A DNA stretch of 39,219 nucleotides from a virus. The stretch lies in the IMG/VR virus record IMGVR_UViG_3300030107_005092, positions 9,100-48,318 of that record; one strand, written 5' to 3'. The notes beneath the pieces were generated by a model. That model searched no databases. It saw nothing but the letters and a program-made list of their open reading frames with translations, and was not told the DNA's origin. How positions within the stretch are numbered: the first letter of the stretch is position 1; every line of letters begins with the position of its first letter. Positions 17,955 through 25,233 of the stretch are shown piece by piece. Made by a program: the position numbers and the translations under genes.

Positions 17955-19327
17955 CAATTTCAACAACAAATTCGAGGAATGACTATACCGCAAGTAGTTC
18001 TCAGACTACCTTTGCTTATACATTCCCAGTAACAGCAGAAACGGACATTCTCGTTTATCAGGATGGTACGCTTAAAAGTTTGACCACGCATTATACTGTA
18101 AGTGCGACACCAACAGGTAACGTGGTGTTTGGTAGTGGTCTTGATAGCGGTACTAAAGTTGCCTTAGTTCGGTCAGTGCCACTTACACAATCGGCTGACT
18201 ATGTGGAAAATGATCCTTTTAGTGCTGAGACACATGAAGATGCTTTAGACAGACTTACAATAATTGCACAACAAATTGATGAAGAAGTTGGCCGATCATT
18301 AAAACTTGCAGCCTCCTCTACAACTTCTAACCTGACTATACCTGAACCATCTGCCGACAAATACTTAGCATGGAACTCTGCTGCTGATGCTTTAGAGAAT
18401 AAAGATATTGCTGCATTAGGCACTGTTACAGTTCCAATTTCTATAGCCAATGGTGGAACTGGAGCTACTTCTGCAATAGCAGCTAGAACTGCATTAGGTG
18501 TAAACAAAGGATCAGATATTGCTTCAGCAAATACTTTAACCGTAGGAACTGATGGTAACTATTTCGACATAACTGGAACAACACAAATCAACACTTTAAC
18601 AGTCGCAGCAAATAGAGAATTTACTTTTCAATTTGATGGTGCGTTGGTGTTGCAACATCATGCAAGTAATTTAGACTTGCCTTCAGAGGCGAATATCACA
18701 ACAGCAGCAGGAGATGTAGCATCATTTTTCAGTACAGGTGCTAATACAGTGCAATGTGTAAATTATACTAGGGCGAATGGTACATCTGTTGCAGCAGCAA
18801 GTAGCGATCTTGTTGACGATACTTCTCCTCAATTAGGCGGAGCATTAGACTGTCAGGGGAATGATATTACGGCAGCAGGAACTATAAAAATGACAGAACA
18901 AGCTAATGCGGAGGCCGATACCGCAGGAGCAGGACAAATTTGGGTAGATACTGCAACACCAAATCGATTTATGTTTACAGACGATGCGGGAACTGACTTT
19001 GGAATTAGCCCAACTTTTATATCAGCGGAACAAACTGTGGCTACTGATACAGCTTTGAATGTTTCACATGGGTTAGGAGCAAAACCAAAGGAATACACAA
19101 TAACTTTAATTTGTAAAACGGCTGATGCCAACTATTCTGTCGGAGATGAAATAATGGTGAATAACATTAGTCATAATGGCTCAGATCAAGGCTACACGAG
19201 TTGTTGTGATGCAACCAATGTGTCCATTCTTCAAGGCGAGGAAATTCAGGCCATAAACAAAACTGGGTTTGACAAGTCTGGTTTAGACGTTAGTGATTGG
19301 AGATGGATAGTTAAAGCATGGCTCTAA
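17951..19327 (+). CDS. tail fibre protein, T7 gp17-type N-terminus
   Basis: 458 residues. The N-terminal virion-attachment domain is clear: TTFAYTFPV, LVYQDGTLKSLTTHYTV and the later NDPFSAETHEDALDRLTIIAQQ. The motif IANGGTGATSAIAARTALG is a widespread fibre shaft element. The C-terminal half, rich in Thr, Asn and Gly, is the likely receptor-binding part and gives no recognisable family. This gene probably sets host range. Confidence 0.88.
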   Translation: MTISTTNSRNDYTASSSQTTFAYTFPVTAETDILVYQDGTLKSLTTHYTVSATPTGNVVFGSGLDSGTKVALVRSVPLTQSADYVENDPFSAETHEDALDRLTIIAQQIDEEVGRSLKLAASSTTSNLTIPEPSADKYLAWNSAADALENKDIAALGTVTVPISIANGGTGATSAIAARTALGVNKGSDIASANTLTVGTDGNYFDITGTTQINTLTVAANREFTFQFDGALVLQHHASNLDLPSEANITTAAGDVASFFSTGANTVQCVNYTRANGTSVAAASSDLVDDTSPQLGGALDCQGNDITAAGTIKMTEQANAEADTAGAGQIWVDTATPNRFMFTDDAGTDFGISPTFISAEQTVATDTALNVSHGLGAKPKEYTITLICKTADANYSVGDEIMVNNISHNGSDQGYTSCCDATNVSILQGEEIQAINKTGFDKSGLDVSDWRWIVKAWL

Positions 19328-19348
19328 GGGCTTTGAGAGGAATTTAAA

Positions 19349-19636
19349 ATGACAAAATACTGGATAAACGATAACGGAACATTAAACCAAGCGACAGATG
19401 ATTCGCAAGATTTATCAGATAGTTTGACAGAAGTTAATGTTGCACCACAATCAGGGAAACAAGTATGGAATGGGAGTGCTTGGACAGACCCTAATAAAGT
19501 TTTAGTAGATAAAAAAAGACGGAGCGAATATCCCGATCTGCAAGATCAGCTAGATACAATTTACTGGGATCAAAAAAATGGCACACAAAATTGGGTTGCA
19601 ATTATTGACAAGGTTAAATCGGATAACCCTAAGTGA
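19349..19636 (+). CDS. XkdW-like small tail-associated protein
   Basis: 95 residues. It contains KKRRSEYPDLQDQLDTIYWDQKNGTQNW, whose R-x-x-Y-P-x-x-x-D-Q-L-D-x-x-Y core is a frequent signature of small XkdW-type proteins encoded next to tail fibres. A GAGAGGAA ribosome site precedes it. Function is not established; fibre assembly or a minor tail part is inference. Overlaps the next gene by 4 bases. Confidence 0.65.
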   Translation: MTKYWINDNGTLNQATDDSQDLSDSLTEVNVAPQSGKQVWNGSAWTDPNKVLVDKKRRSEYPDLQDQLDTIYWDQKNGTQNWVAIIDKVKSDNPK

Positions 19637-20076
19637 CCCAAGTCCCCTGGTATATTAATTTATGTCTGTTGTTCCTACCACTGGCAATTTCAGTTATATC
19701 TTCACTCTGGTTAAATTTAACATTACGCAGGATCAATAGACAGGAAGGCGGAAAGCCTTGGACAATTAAGAAAAATTTTATAATGGCATTGTTGGTTTCA
19801 GCACCACTAGCAGGAATAATTTCTCTGCTTTTGCAAGGCCAACTTGAAGAATATATCTACATTGAAAATGGAACGCATATGGTTATGTTTGACATGATTG
19901 TTGCACCATTTGCAGTTCTTATATTACAAAATTTTCTCTTGTATTATTTTCAGCGTAAAAAATGGACTAATGCTTACAACTTTATTAGAGTGAAACATGC
20001 TTTACCGCCAGAGTATTACGCTGATGATGTGTCAGATTTTACAATAAAGCACTATCATAAAAAAAATAATAAATGA
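19633..20076 (+). CDS. membrane protein, three predicted TM segments
   Basis: 147 residues, GTG start overlapping the previous stop. Hydrophobic segments lie near 7-27, 48-67 and 82-104, with positively charged loops and a His/Lys-rich tail. It sits between fibre-associated and holin-like genes. It could take part in lysis or superinfection exclusion; no family is recognised. Confidence 0.6.
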   Translation: MTQVPWYINLCLLFLPLAISVISSLWLNLTLRRINRQEGGKPWTIKKNFIMALLVSAPLAGIISLLLQGQLEEYIYIENGTHMVMFDMIVAPFAVLILQNFLLYYFQRKKWTNAYNFIRVKHALPPEYYADDVSDFTIKHYHKKNNK

Positions 20077-20294
20077 TTATGTATAAGCACCCTGAAGGAG
20101 TTGTCAAAGCAATAGATTTTATTTTGTACTCCTGTTCAGGACTTACCTGTTTCTTAGCATATGTAGACCACTATGCCACACCAATAGCTTTGGGGATCGC
20201 ATTGTTATCGTTAGTAGTTAGTTTGGTGTACAAACATTTAAATTATACTAACGAGAAAAGAAAATTAGACCATATGTTTGGTCAAGAGGATTGA
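20073..20294 (+). CDS. small holin-like membrane protein
   Basis: 73 residues with two hydrophobic segments (about 13-29 and 36-53) and a strongly charged C-terminus (NEKRKLDHMFGQED), the layout of class II holins. It is the last gene of the rightward structural operon. The 3' end overlaps the 3' end of the convergent integrase gene by 13 bases. A second, clearer holin candidate is at 31333-31728, so this one may play another role. Confidence 0.55.
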   Translation: MIMYKHPEGVVKAIDFILYSCSGLTCFLAYVDHYATPIALGIALLSLVVSLVYKHLNYTNEKRKLDHMFGQED

Positions 20295-21196
20295 CTAATA
20301 TAATTACCTGATAATTGAACTTCAGTACCCAGTATCCATTTACCGTAAGTTTTTGTAATCATACTAGTATCTTTATGACCCATCTGTTGTGCCAACCATT
20401 CTCTTGGAGCATGGTCTAAAAGCATGTTACTAGCAAAGCTGTGTCTAGTTTGATATTGATTACGATAGACTACCCCGGCTCTTTTACAGATCCGTTTGAA
20501 ATTATTTTGTGTGTAGTTGGTTGTTAATGTTTCCCTAGCAACAGGATGCACAAAAACATAGTCATTAAAACTAGTTAAAAGTCTTTGTCTAGATAAGGCT
20601 TGTTTTGCTCTTGTAGGAGAACCATTAATTACTATTTGTATACTTCTAATACTGTCTTCAGTTTTTGGATCGCCCTCTTTACCATTGATTAGTCCTCTTC
20701 TAATTTTAACTTCATCAGAACCAATATCTTCCCATTTAAGTCCGTGGAGTTCTGATGTACGCATTCCTGTAAAGAATGCTGTCTCCCAGTAATTTTTCAT
20801 ATCACCTGCTTTTAACAATATCTTTTCAATTTCTTTTAAACTAAACGGATCGACCTTATGTGTCGATTTTTTTATGTCCAAAAACATATCAATCTTCGCC
20901 CCGGATAATGGGTATTTGATTTTCATAAAAGTTTCAGCAGACAACATATCATAAGTAGCCTTTAGAATTATCAGCCGGTTATTAATGGTATTTTTTGTAA
21001 CTGCAAAAGAAGACAGCCAATCTAAAATAGGCTTTGGACTTTCCATTAATTCACAAACACCGTATTTACCAATAGCATCTTCTATAAGAGAGGCATCCTT
21101 ACAATACTTTATATAAGTACTAGGACGTAATTTTTTCCTCTTCAATTGCAACATTCTGCGTATTGCACTTTTTAATGTTTCATCTTTAAGCGACAT
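20282..21196 (-). CDS. int: tyrosine recombinase / phage integrase
   Basis: About 304 residues from the chosen ATG. In numbering from the upstream GTG (21202) the catalytic residues are Arg148 (TGMRTSELHGLKW), Lys180, Arg253 (YQTRHSFAS), His276 (MGHKDTS) and nucleophile Tyr286 (TKTYGKW). The first His of the usual H-x-x-R box is Tyr, as in several phage integrases. The ATG at 21196 has a GGGGG ribosome site 7-8 bases away. It catalyses integration into the host chromosome, which makes this phage potentially temperate. No tRNA fragment marking attP is visible nearby. Confidence 0.93.
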   Translation of the reverse strand: MSLKDETLKSAIRRMLQLKRKKLRPSTYIKYCKDASLIEDAIGKYGVCELMESPKPILDWLSSFAVTKNTINNRLIILKATYDMLSAETFMKIKYPLSGAKIDMFLDIKKSTHKVDPFSLKEIEKILLKAGDMKNYWETAFFTGMRTSELHGLKWEDIGSDEVKIRRGLINGKEGDPKTEDSIRSIQIVINGSPTRAKQALSRQRLLTSFNDYVFVHPVARETLTTNYTQNNFKRICKRAGVVYRNQYQTRHSFASNMLLDHAPREWLAQQMGHKDTSMITKTYGKWILGTEVQLSGNYISQSS

Positions 21197-21256
21197 GCTC
21201 ACCCCCTTTTTTTACCCTTTTGGCGACACCATCCATATAAAGAGGGTAAGCATATC

Positions 21257-21415
21257 TTATTTTTCCTCAATGACACAAGCGTTTTCTACCTTGCAAATGA
21301 CATCGAAATCAGGCTTATGGTTAGCATAAGTCTTTGAAAACAACCAAGTTGCTAGAATAATACAAACACCAAGAATAATTGCAGCATATTCAACATCGCC
21401 ATTTAGATTTAACAT
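21257..21415 (-). CDS. small single-span membrane protein
   Basis: 52 residues. One hydrophobic segment (about 10-26: AAIILGVCIILATWLFS) is followed by a soluble tail with two cysteines. It lies between the SSB-like gene and the integrase on the same strand, starting 1 base after the upstream stop. No family recognised. Confidence 0.6.
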   Translation of the reverse strand: MLNLNGDVEYAAIILGVCIILATWLFSKTYANHKPDFDVICKVENACVIEEK

Positions 21416-21416
21416 T

Positions 21417-21662
21417 TTAGAAATCTAAAAAGTCATCATCATTAGATGGCACAGGAGCATTACTACTGCTTTCCTGTTTTTCGCTTACTGCAATAGAAAG
21501 CATTGGTTTGCCTTTTTGTGTTACTTTTTTCCAAGCAGCAATATTTTTTTCTACTCCATCTACATTTATTGTGCCTGTCATATCTGGTGCTTTTTCATTA
21601 TCACGTTTAAAGTCATTTTTAAATAAAACACCTCTATTAGTATTGTCATATTCTTCTGTCAT
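21417..21662 (-). CDS. SSB-like protein with acidic tail
   Basis: 81 residues. The body (GVLFKNDFKRDNEKAPDMTG, then AAWKKVTQKGKPMLSIAVS) resembles small OB-fold DUF736-like proteins. The C-terminus is an acidic tip ending DDDFLDF, like the tail by which single-stranded DNA-binding proteins recruit partners. It overlaps the exonuclease gene upstream. With exonuclease and annealing protein it makes a complete recombination set. SSB function is inference from tail and context. Confidence 0.62.
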   Translation of the reverse strand: MTEEYDNTNRGVLFKNDFKRDNEKAPDMTGTINVDGVEKNIAAWKKVTQKGKPMLSIAVSEKQESSSNAPVPSNDDDFLDF

Positions 21663-22275
21663 GGATTATCTCCCATTTTATTTCAGGTAAGGTTGGTTTT
21701 GGTGAAGATTTTGAAAATCTCGGTGGTTCTGTTTTTGTCTCTATGTATTTAGTATAAATCTCTTTCAAATATTCAAGCATAACTGTAGCGTAATTTGGAT
21801 CATAATTGATCTGAAACACTCTTATATGTTCAGGTGTCCAATAGGTTAAGAAAGCTTCTTTGCAACCTGTCACTTCCATGTTGAATTGAACTTGAGCGTA
21901 GTAATGCGGAGGTACTTCATCAGGTACAACTCGATAGAAAGGACATTTAAATTCAACCAAATTTCTACTTAACGTGAATCCGTCTGGAGTGCAGCCAAGA
22001 TAATTATATTTGGTGTGAACGTAAAATTCTTGATCATCAAGAGTTTCTTGACAAAATTCACCACAAGTATTTTCAAATCCATTTAGGGCATCTTCCTCAT
22101 GGTCATTCCCCCACTCGGTAGCCTCGCTGCCTTCAAATGTTTCCTCGCCCACAATTTGCCGGAAGGCTTTTTGTCTAGAACAATGTTTATTGACTCCAAG
22201 CAAAGCACCAACGGCTGAACCTGTGATCCTCCCTTCTCTGTCTTTACTCAGCATTGCGTTCTGCCTCTTTTTCAT
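21646..22275 (-). CDS. YqaJ-type (lambda-exonuclease-like) recombinase exonuclease
   Basis: 209 residues, normal length. The PD-(D/E)XK core is visible: TGSAVGALLGVN near the start, GNDHEEDAL, then LGCTPDGF ... LVEFKCPF with the catalytic D-x-n-E-x-K, and HYYAQVQFNMEVTG. It degrades one strand of double-stranded DNA ends to expose single strands for the annealing protein. Two start codons are possible (22275 or 22254); both overlap the annealing gene. Same operon as Sak-type and SSB-like genes. Confidence 0.88.
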   Translation of the reverse strand: MKKRQNAMLSKDREGRITGSAVGALLGVNKHCSRQKAFRQIVGEETFEGSEATEWGNDHEEDALNGFENTCGEFCQETLDDQEFYVHTKYNYLGCTPDGFTLSRNLVEFKCPFYRVVPDEVPPHYYAQVQFNMEVTGCKEAFLTYWTPEHIRVFQINYDPNYATVMLEYLKEIYTKYIETKTEPPRFSKSSPKPTLPEIKWEIIHDRRI

Positions 22276-22849
22276 CTGCCTTTATTGCAATCTTTTTCAA
22301 CTCATCCTTTTCATCTTGGGTAAAGCCGTCTAATTTTTCACCTTTCAATTCATTCCATTTATCTTTGAGTGAGGCATACCCTTGTTCAGCAGATTCCTCT
22401 AACTCTTTCTTTACTTCTGGATCAACTTCTTTTGCAACAACAGCAGAATCTCGTAAATCTTCATTCAGGTATAAATCAATGCCTAAACCTAGATAAGCAA
22501 GGCACTTAACTAGGCATCTTTGGTGTGCAGTATTGACTTGAAAACTGTCAGGATTTTTCGTTGCTTTATTCGCATAATTTAAAACAGGGAAAACTTCTGT
22601 AACTGTTTCATTGTCAGCAGACACAGATACTTTCACAAATGCCCATCCATTATGATCAAATGTATAAGGGAGTTCCGTATTGCCTACTTGAAAAAAATGT
22701 TTTTCAAACTTGAGGCTAGAACAATTCTGGTGCATCAATTTTAAAGCACCTGCCCAACTCAAATAATCAAGCCCATTTTTTTTCTCCACATATTCAGAAA
22801 CATTTATTATGCTTAATCGTTCAAATAATTTTTGTTTTTTTGTCGCCAT
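22244..22849 (-). CDS. Sak-type single-strand annealing protein (DUF1071-like)
   Basis: 201 residues. Motifs LDYLSWAGALKLMHQ near the N-terminus, VFPVLNYANKA in the middle, then NTAHQRCLVKCLAYLGLGIDLYLNEDL match the Sak/DUF1071 group of annealing proteins. The C-terminal third is a charged helical tail. It anneals complementary single strands in phage recombination and partners the exonuclease downstream, which it overlaps by about 30 bases. Confidence 0.87.
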   Translation of the reverse strand: MATKKQKLFERLSIINVSEYVEKKNGLDYLSWAGALKLMHQNCSSLKFEKHFFQVGNTELPYTFDHNGWAFVKVSVSADNETVTEVFPVLNYANKATKNPDSFQVNTAHQRCLVKCLAYLGLGIDLYLNEDLRDSAVVAKEVDPEVKKELEESAEQGYASLKDKWNELKGEKLDGFTQDEKDELKKIAIKADEKEAERNAE

Positions 22850-22850
22850 T

Positions 22851-23105
22851 TCAATTCTCCTTCAATTTGTGTTTTATCATATCTAACACATACGCATTCA
22901 CTCTTTCGCCAATCATTGCAAAATCGCCATCATTTTCTGCAACAACCATCAGCAATTCAACAACATCAAAATCATTCCAAACTTCCTCTGCAATTTCTGA
23001 ATATTGAGAGTGATTGCCTGTTGCAAATTCGTCAATGGTTTGCCTGATAATTTCGTCTTGAGTGAGTTTTTTCGGTGGTCTGATCGGAGTAATATTATTG
23101 GTCAT
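22851..23105 (-). CDS. hypothetical early protein
   Basis: 84 residues, acidic and helical, no motif recognised. It sits between the first gene of the leftward operon and the annealing protein, overlapping the former by 11 bases. A GGAGAATT ribosome site for the next gene is in the 1-base junction region. Function unknown. Confidence 0.65.
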   Translation of the reverse strand: MTNNITPIRPPKKLTQDEIIRQTIDEFATGNHSQYSEIAEEVWNDFDVVELLMVVAENDGDFAMIGERVNAYVLDMIKHKLKEN

Positions 23106-23301
23106 GGCTCACCTTCCTTACGTTAGTGACAACGCCATCGGTACACAGAATATTTACTCCAGTTTTCTCTTTGATGCGTTTAGCTAGTTCTTTCAGGTCT
23201 TTTTTAGACCATTCAGAGACACGCTCAATTAACTCCCTACTTTCGTTCTGTACTAATTCTCCATTTTTTTCATCTAATTCAGACAAAGTAAGCTGAGACA
23301 T
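23095..23301 (-). CDS. hypothetical early protein, first gene of leftward operon
   Basis: 68 residues, helical with a short strand near the end (GVNILCTDGVV). A TAGGAGG ribosome site precedes the ATG. As the promoter-proximal gene of the leftward early operon opposite the replication operon, it could be a regulator, but no helix-turn-helix is evident. Function unknown. Confidence 0.62.
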   Translation of the reverse strand: MSQLTLSELDEKNGELVQNESRELIERVSEWSKKDLKELAKRIKEKTGVNILCTDGVVTNVRKVSHDQ

Positions 23302-23523
23302 TTGTAACCTCCTAATTCGTTACGTTAATGTATTATATTTCATACACTTATGCCTCTTTCTTAAAATAGTTTGCAATAGTCCTTTTTTTCTATTATTCTG
23401 TTTTTCCATGAAATGTTTTACATTAATACATGGAATAAATCAACAATTAATTCATAGCAAAGGCCGAAAAGAGCCAAAACCTCCTAGAACTGGGCGGTCG
23501 AAAGATCGCCCTTCTTTTTAGTA
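23302..23523. promoter_or_regulatory. divergent early control region
   Basis: About 220 bases between the leftward recombination operon and the rightward replication operon. On the minus strand a perfect TATAAT -10 lies at 23332-23337, about 30 bases before the 23301 start. On the plus strand TTGCAA (23371-23376), 17 bases, then TATTCT (23394-23399) is a weaker promoter candidate. A CGTTAC box (23318-23323) and an AT-rich TTACATTAATACAT stretch could be operator sites. No coding sequence is supported here. Confidence 0.5.
23492..23519 (+). terminator. terminator-like hairpin just before the replication gene
   Basis: Eight-pair stem GGGCGGTC / GATCGCCC (one G-U pair) with a GAAA tetraloop, followed by TTCTTTTT. 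It ends four bases before the ATG at 23523 and leaves no room for a Shine-Dalgarno, so it may act as an attenuator of the replication operon rather than as a simple end of transcription. Confidence 0.72.
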
Positions 23524-24158
23524 TGGCAGGGGATTGGATTAAGTTTGAAAATTGCACCCCGGACAAGCCAGAGGTGTGGGCTTTGGCGGAACGGTTAGAA
23601 ATTGATCCTGATGCCGTCATCGGTAAACTACTCAGAGTATGGATTTGGTTCGACAGACAGACCGAAAATGGTAACGCTCCAAGCGTTACAAAATCGTTAC
23701 TCGATAGTAACGTATGTTTGAAAGGGTTTTGTGATGCGATGATTTGGAGTGGTTGGATGGTCGAAAAGAACAACCGTATAACACTAACAAATTTCGATAG
23801 ACACAACGGTAGTACCGCTAAGAACCGCATTTTAACTGCAAAAAGGGTAAGTAACAGTCGAAATAAATGTAACGGAAATGTAACGGTTCAAGCGTTACCA
23901 AGAGAAGAGAAGAGAAGAACTAAAGATAGTTCAAATTTTGATACCTTTTGGGATCGTTATCCAAGAAAAGAAAACAAGAAAAAATCTAAAATTGCATTTG
24001 ATAGGTTAAATAAAACAGACCAACAAAAAGCTATTGATGATATTAAAAATAGGTACGATGGCTGTGAAAAGAAATTTATACCTTTGCCAACTACCTACAT
24101 TAATGGGGCTAGATGGGAAGATGAAATAAAACAAAAGGAATCTATAAAATGGACATAG
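23523..24158 (+). CDS. replication initiator / helicase-loader-like protein (lambda O type)
   Basis: 211 residues. The N-terminus (MAGDWIKFENCTPDKPEVWA ... LLRVWIWFD) matches winged-helix phage replication proteins. The C-terminus has FDTFWDRYPRKENKKKSK and LPTTYINGARWEDE, typical of primosome or helicase-loading modules. Between them the DNA carries seven GTAACG/CGTTAC boxes arranged partly as dyads, as expected for an origin inside the initiator gene. Overlaps the helicase gene by 10 bases. No Shine-Dalgarno is visible at this start because the terminator-like hairpin occupies the place. Confidence 0.82.
   Translation: MAGDWIKFENCTPDKPEVWALAERLEIDPDAVIGKLLRVWIWFDRQTENGNAPSVTKSLLDSNVCLKGFCDAMIWSGWMVEKNNRITLTNFDRHNGSTAKNRILTAKRVSNSRNKCNGNVTVQALPREEKRRTKDSSNFDTFWDRYPRKENKKKSKIAFDRLNKTDQQKAIDDIKNRYDGCEKKFIPLPTTYINGARWEDEIKQKESIKWT
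23671..23898. other. candidate replication origin (GTAACG dyad cluster)
   Basis: GTAACG or its complement occurs at 23671, 23684, 23695, 23707, 23869, 23880 and 23893. The first pair forms an 8-base perfect dyad (GTAACGCT / AGCGTTAC, 3-base gap) and the second a 6-base dyad (CGTTAC / GTAACG, 6-base gap). All are inside the initiator gene, the arrangement known from lambda-type origins. From base composition well under one copy would be expected in this span. Confidence 0.6.
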
Positions 24159-25057
24159 TCAACCCTTCTGACTATAAGAATTTTACACCTCGTTATGACC
24201 CCGGGAAAAATATTCGCAACACCAAAACTGTCGCCATCAAATCGAATGAAAGAAGATTGAAGGTTGATGATGGGGAACTTTTTTATTTACCTTTTGAAAA
24301 GACACATGCCACATTCAACTTTAGACCACAGGAGCTGACGTTGTGGGCAGGTGAAACCAAGTCAATGAAGTCGATGTTGACAGGGTTTTGTCTCATGTCA
24401 TTAGCGTTGCAAAATCAGGTAGTTTCTATCGCATCATTTGAAATGCCAATTGAAGATACTTATGATCGCATGTGTTCAGCCTTTACCGGCACACAGGATT
24501 TTACTTCCAAACAGTCAACTGAATTTGCAGATTTACTTTTTAGAAAACTCTGGTTTTTGGAACACCAATCAACAATCGGCATCCGGGAGGTTGAAAGATT
24601 TATAGCATATTCTGCTGAAGTCTTGAATGCGAACCACGTTATGATTGACAGTTTAATGATGATCCATGTGGAACATGCTAAAGACAATAATTTGGTTCAT
24701 AAGATTTACAAGGATTTTATCGTATCGCTAAAGAACTTAGCAAAAATGTACGACATTCAAGTTCACTTGGTTACGCATTTCCGTAAACCTGACCACAGAG
24801 CAAAAACGCCAAGTAGATACGATATATTCGGAACAAGTTCTATCCCTAATATAGCTGATAACATTTTCATGGTATCTAGGAATCGAGATAGCGATGTTGA
24901 CGAACCGGACCTCTACCTTAAATTAGATAGTCAACGGAAAGGAAAAGACGATATCACCTACGGCTTGTGGTTAGATTCATCATTTCAGTTTTTGCCAAGC
25001 TACACAAGTATGCCTTTATCAGCAGAAGAATTTAAACGAGGAATGTTTTTGATATGA
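24149..25057 (+). CDS. RecA-fold DnaB-like replicative helicase
   Basis: 302 residues, only the ATPase part. A Walker A-like GETKSMKS is at 68-75, with Met where the second glycine normally is. A hydrophobic Walker B strand (HVMIDSLMMIH) lies near 163-173, with SFEMP and HLVTHFRK sensor-like segments. DnaB-family phage helicases have this order but usually also an N-terminal domain, which is absent here. It overlaps the initiator upstream, giving an initiator-helicase pair. Confidence 0.8.
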   Translation: MDIVNPSDYKNFTPRYDPGKNIRNTKTVAIKSNERRLKVDDGELFYLPFEKTHATFNFRPQELTLWAGETKSMKSMLTGFCLMSLALQNQVVSIASFEMPIEDTYDRMCSAFTGTQDFTSKQSTEFADLLFRKLWFLEHQSTIGIREVERFIAYSAEVLNANHVMIDSLMMIHVEHAKDNNLVHKIYKDFIVSLKNLAKMYDIQVHLVTHFRKPDHRAKTPSRYDIFGTSSIPNIADNIFMVSRNRDSDVDEPDLYLKLDSQRKGKDDITYGLWLDSSFQFLPSYTSMPLSAEEFKRGMFLI

Positions 25058-25233
25058 GGACAATCAATGTTAAACAACTTAAACCATACGAGAAACAAAA
25101 ACTCTGGAAAAAGATTAAACAAAAATCGCCAGACTTGGAAAGAGTTTTACTTGAATTTAAACAAGTATTCTACACCGAAGAAAATTTATCCAACGGCATA
25201 AGGCTAGAAAGAATACAATGGCTTTTAAAGTAA
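25054..25233 (+). CDS. small basic helical protein
   Basis: 59 residues, starting on the helicase stop (ATGA) and ending inside the methyltransferase gene (16-base overlap). Rich in Lys, Glu and Leu with no recognised motif. The tight overlaps on both sides argue that it is translated. Function unknown. Confidence 0.6.
   Translation: MRTINVKQLKPYEKQKLWKKIKQKSPDLERVLLEFKQVFYTEENLSNGIRLERIQWLLK

Noticed and set aside
21197-21256. attP with tRNA fragment next to the integrase
   Set aside because: I looked for tRNA 3'-end or T-arm sequence on both strands and saw none; attP may use another target or lie elsewhere.
23447-23830. 127-codon minus-strand frame across the control region and initiator gene
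   Set aside because: Overlaps the initiator start and terminator; a TAGGAGG on that strand is too far from any start codon.
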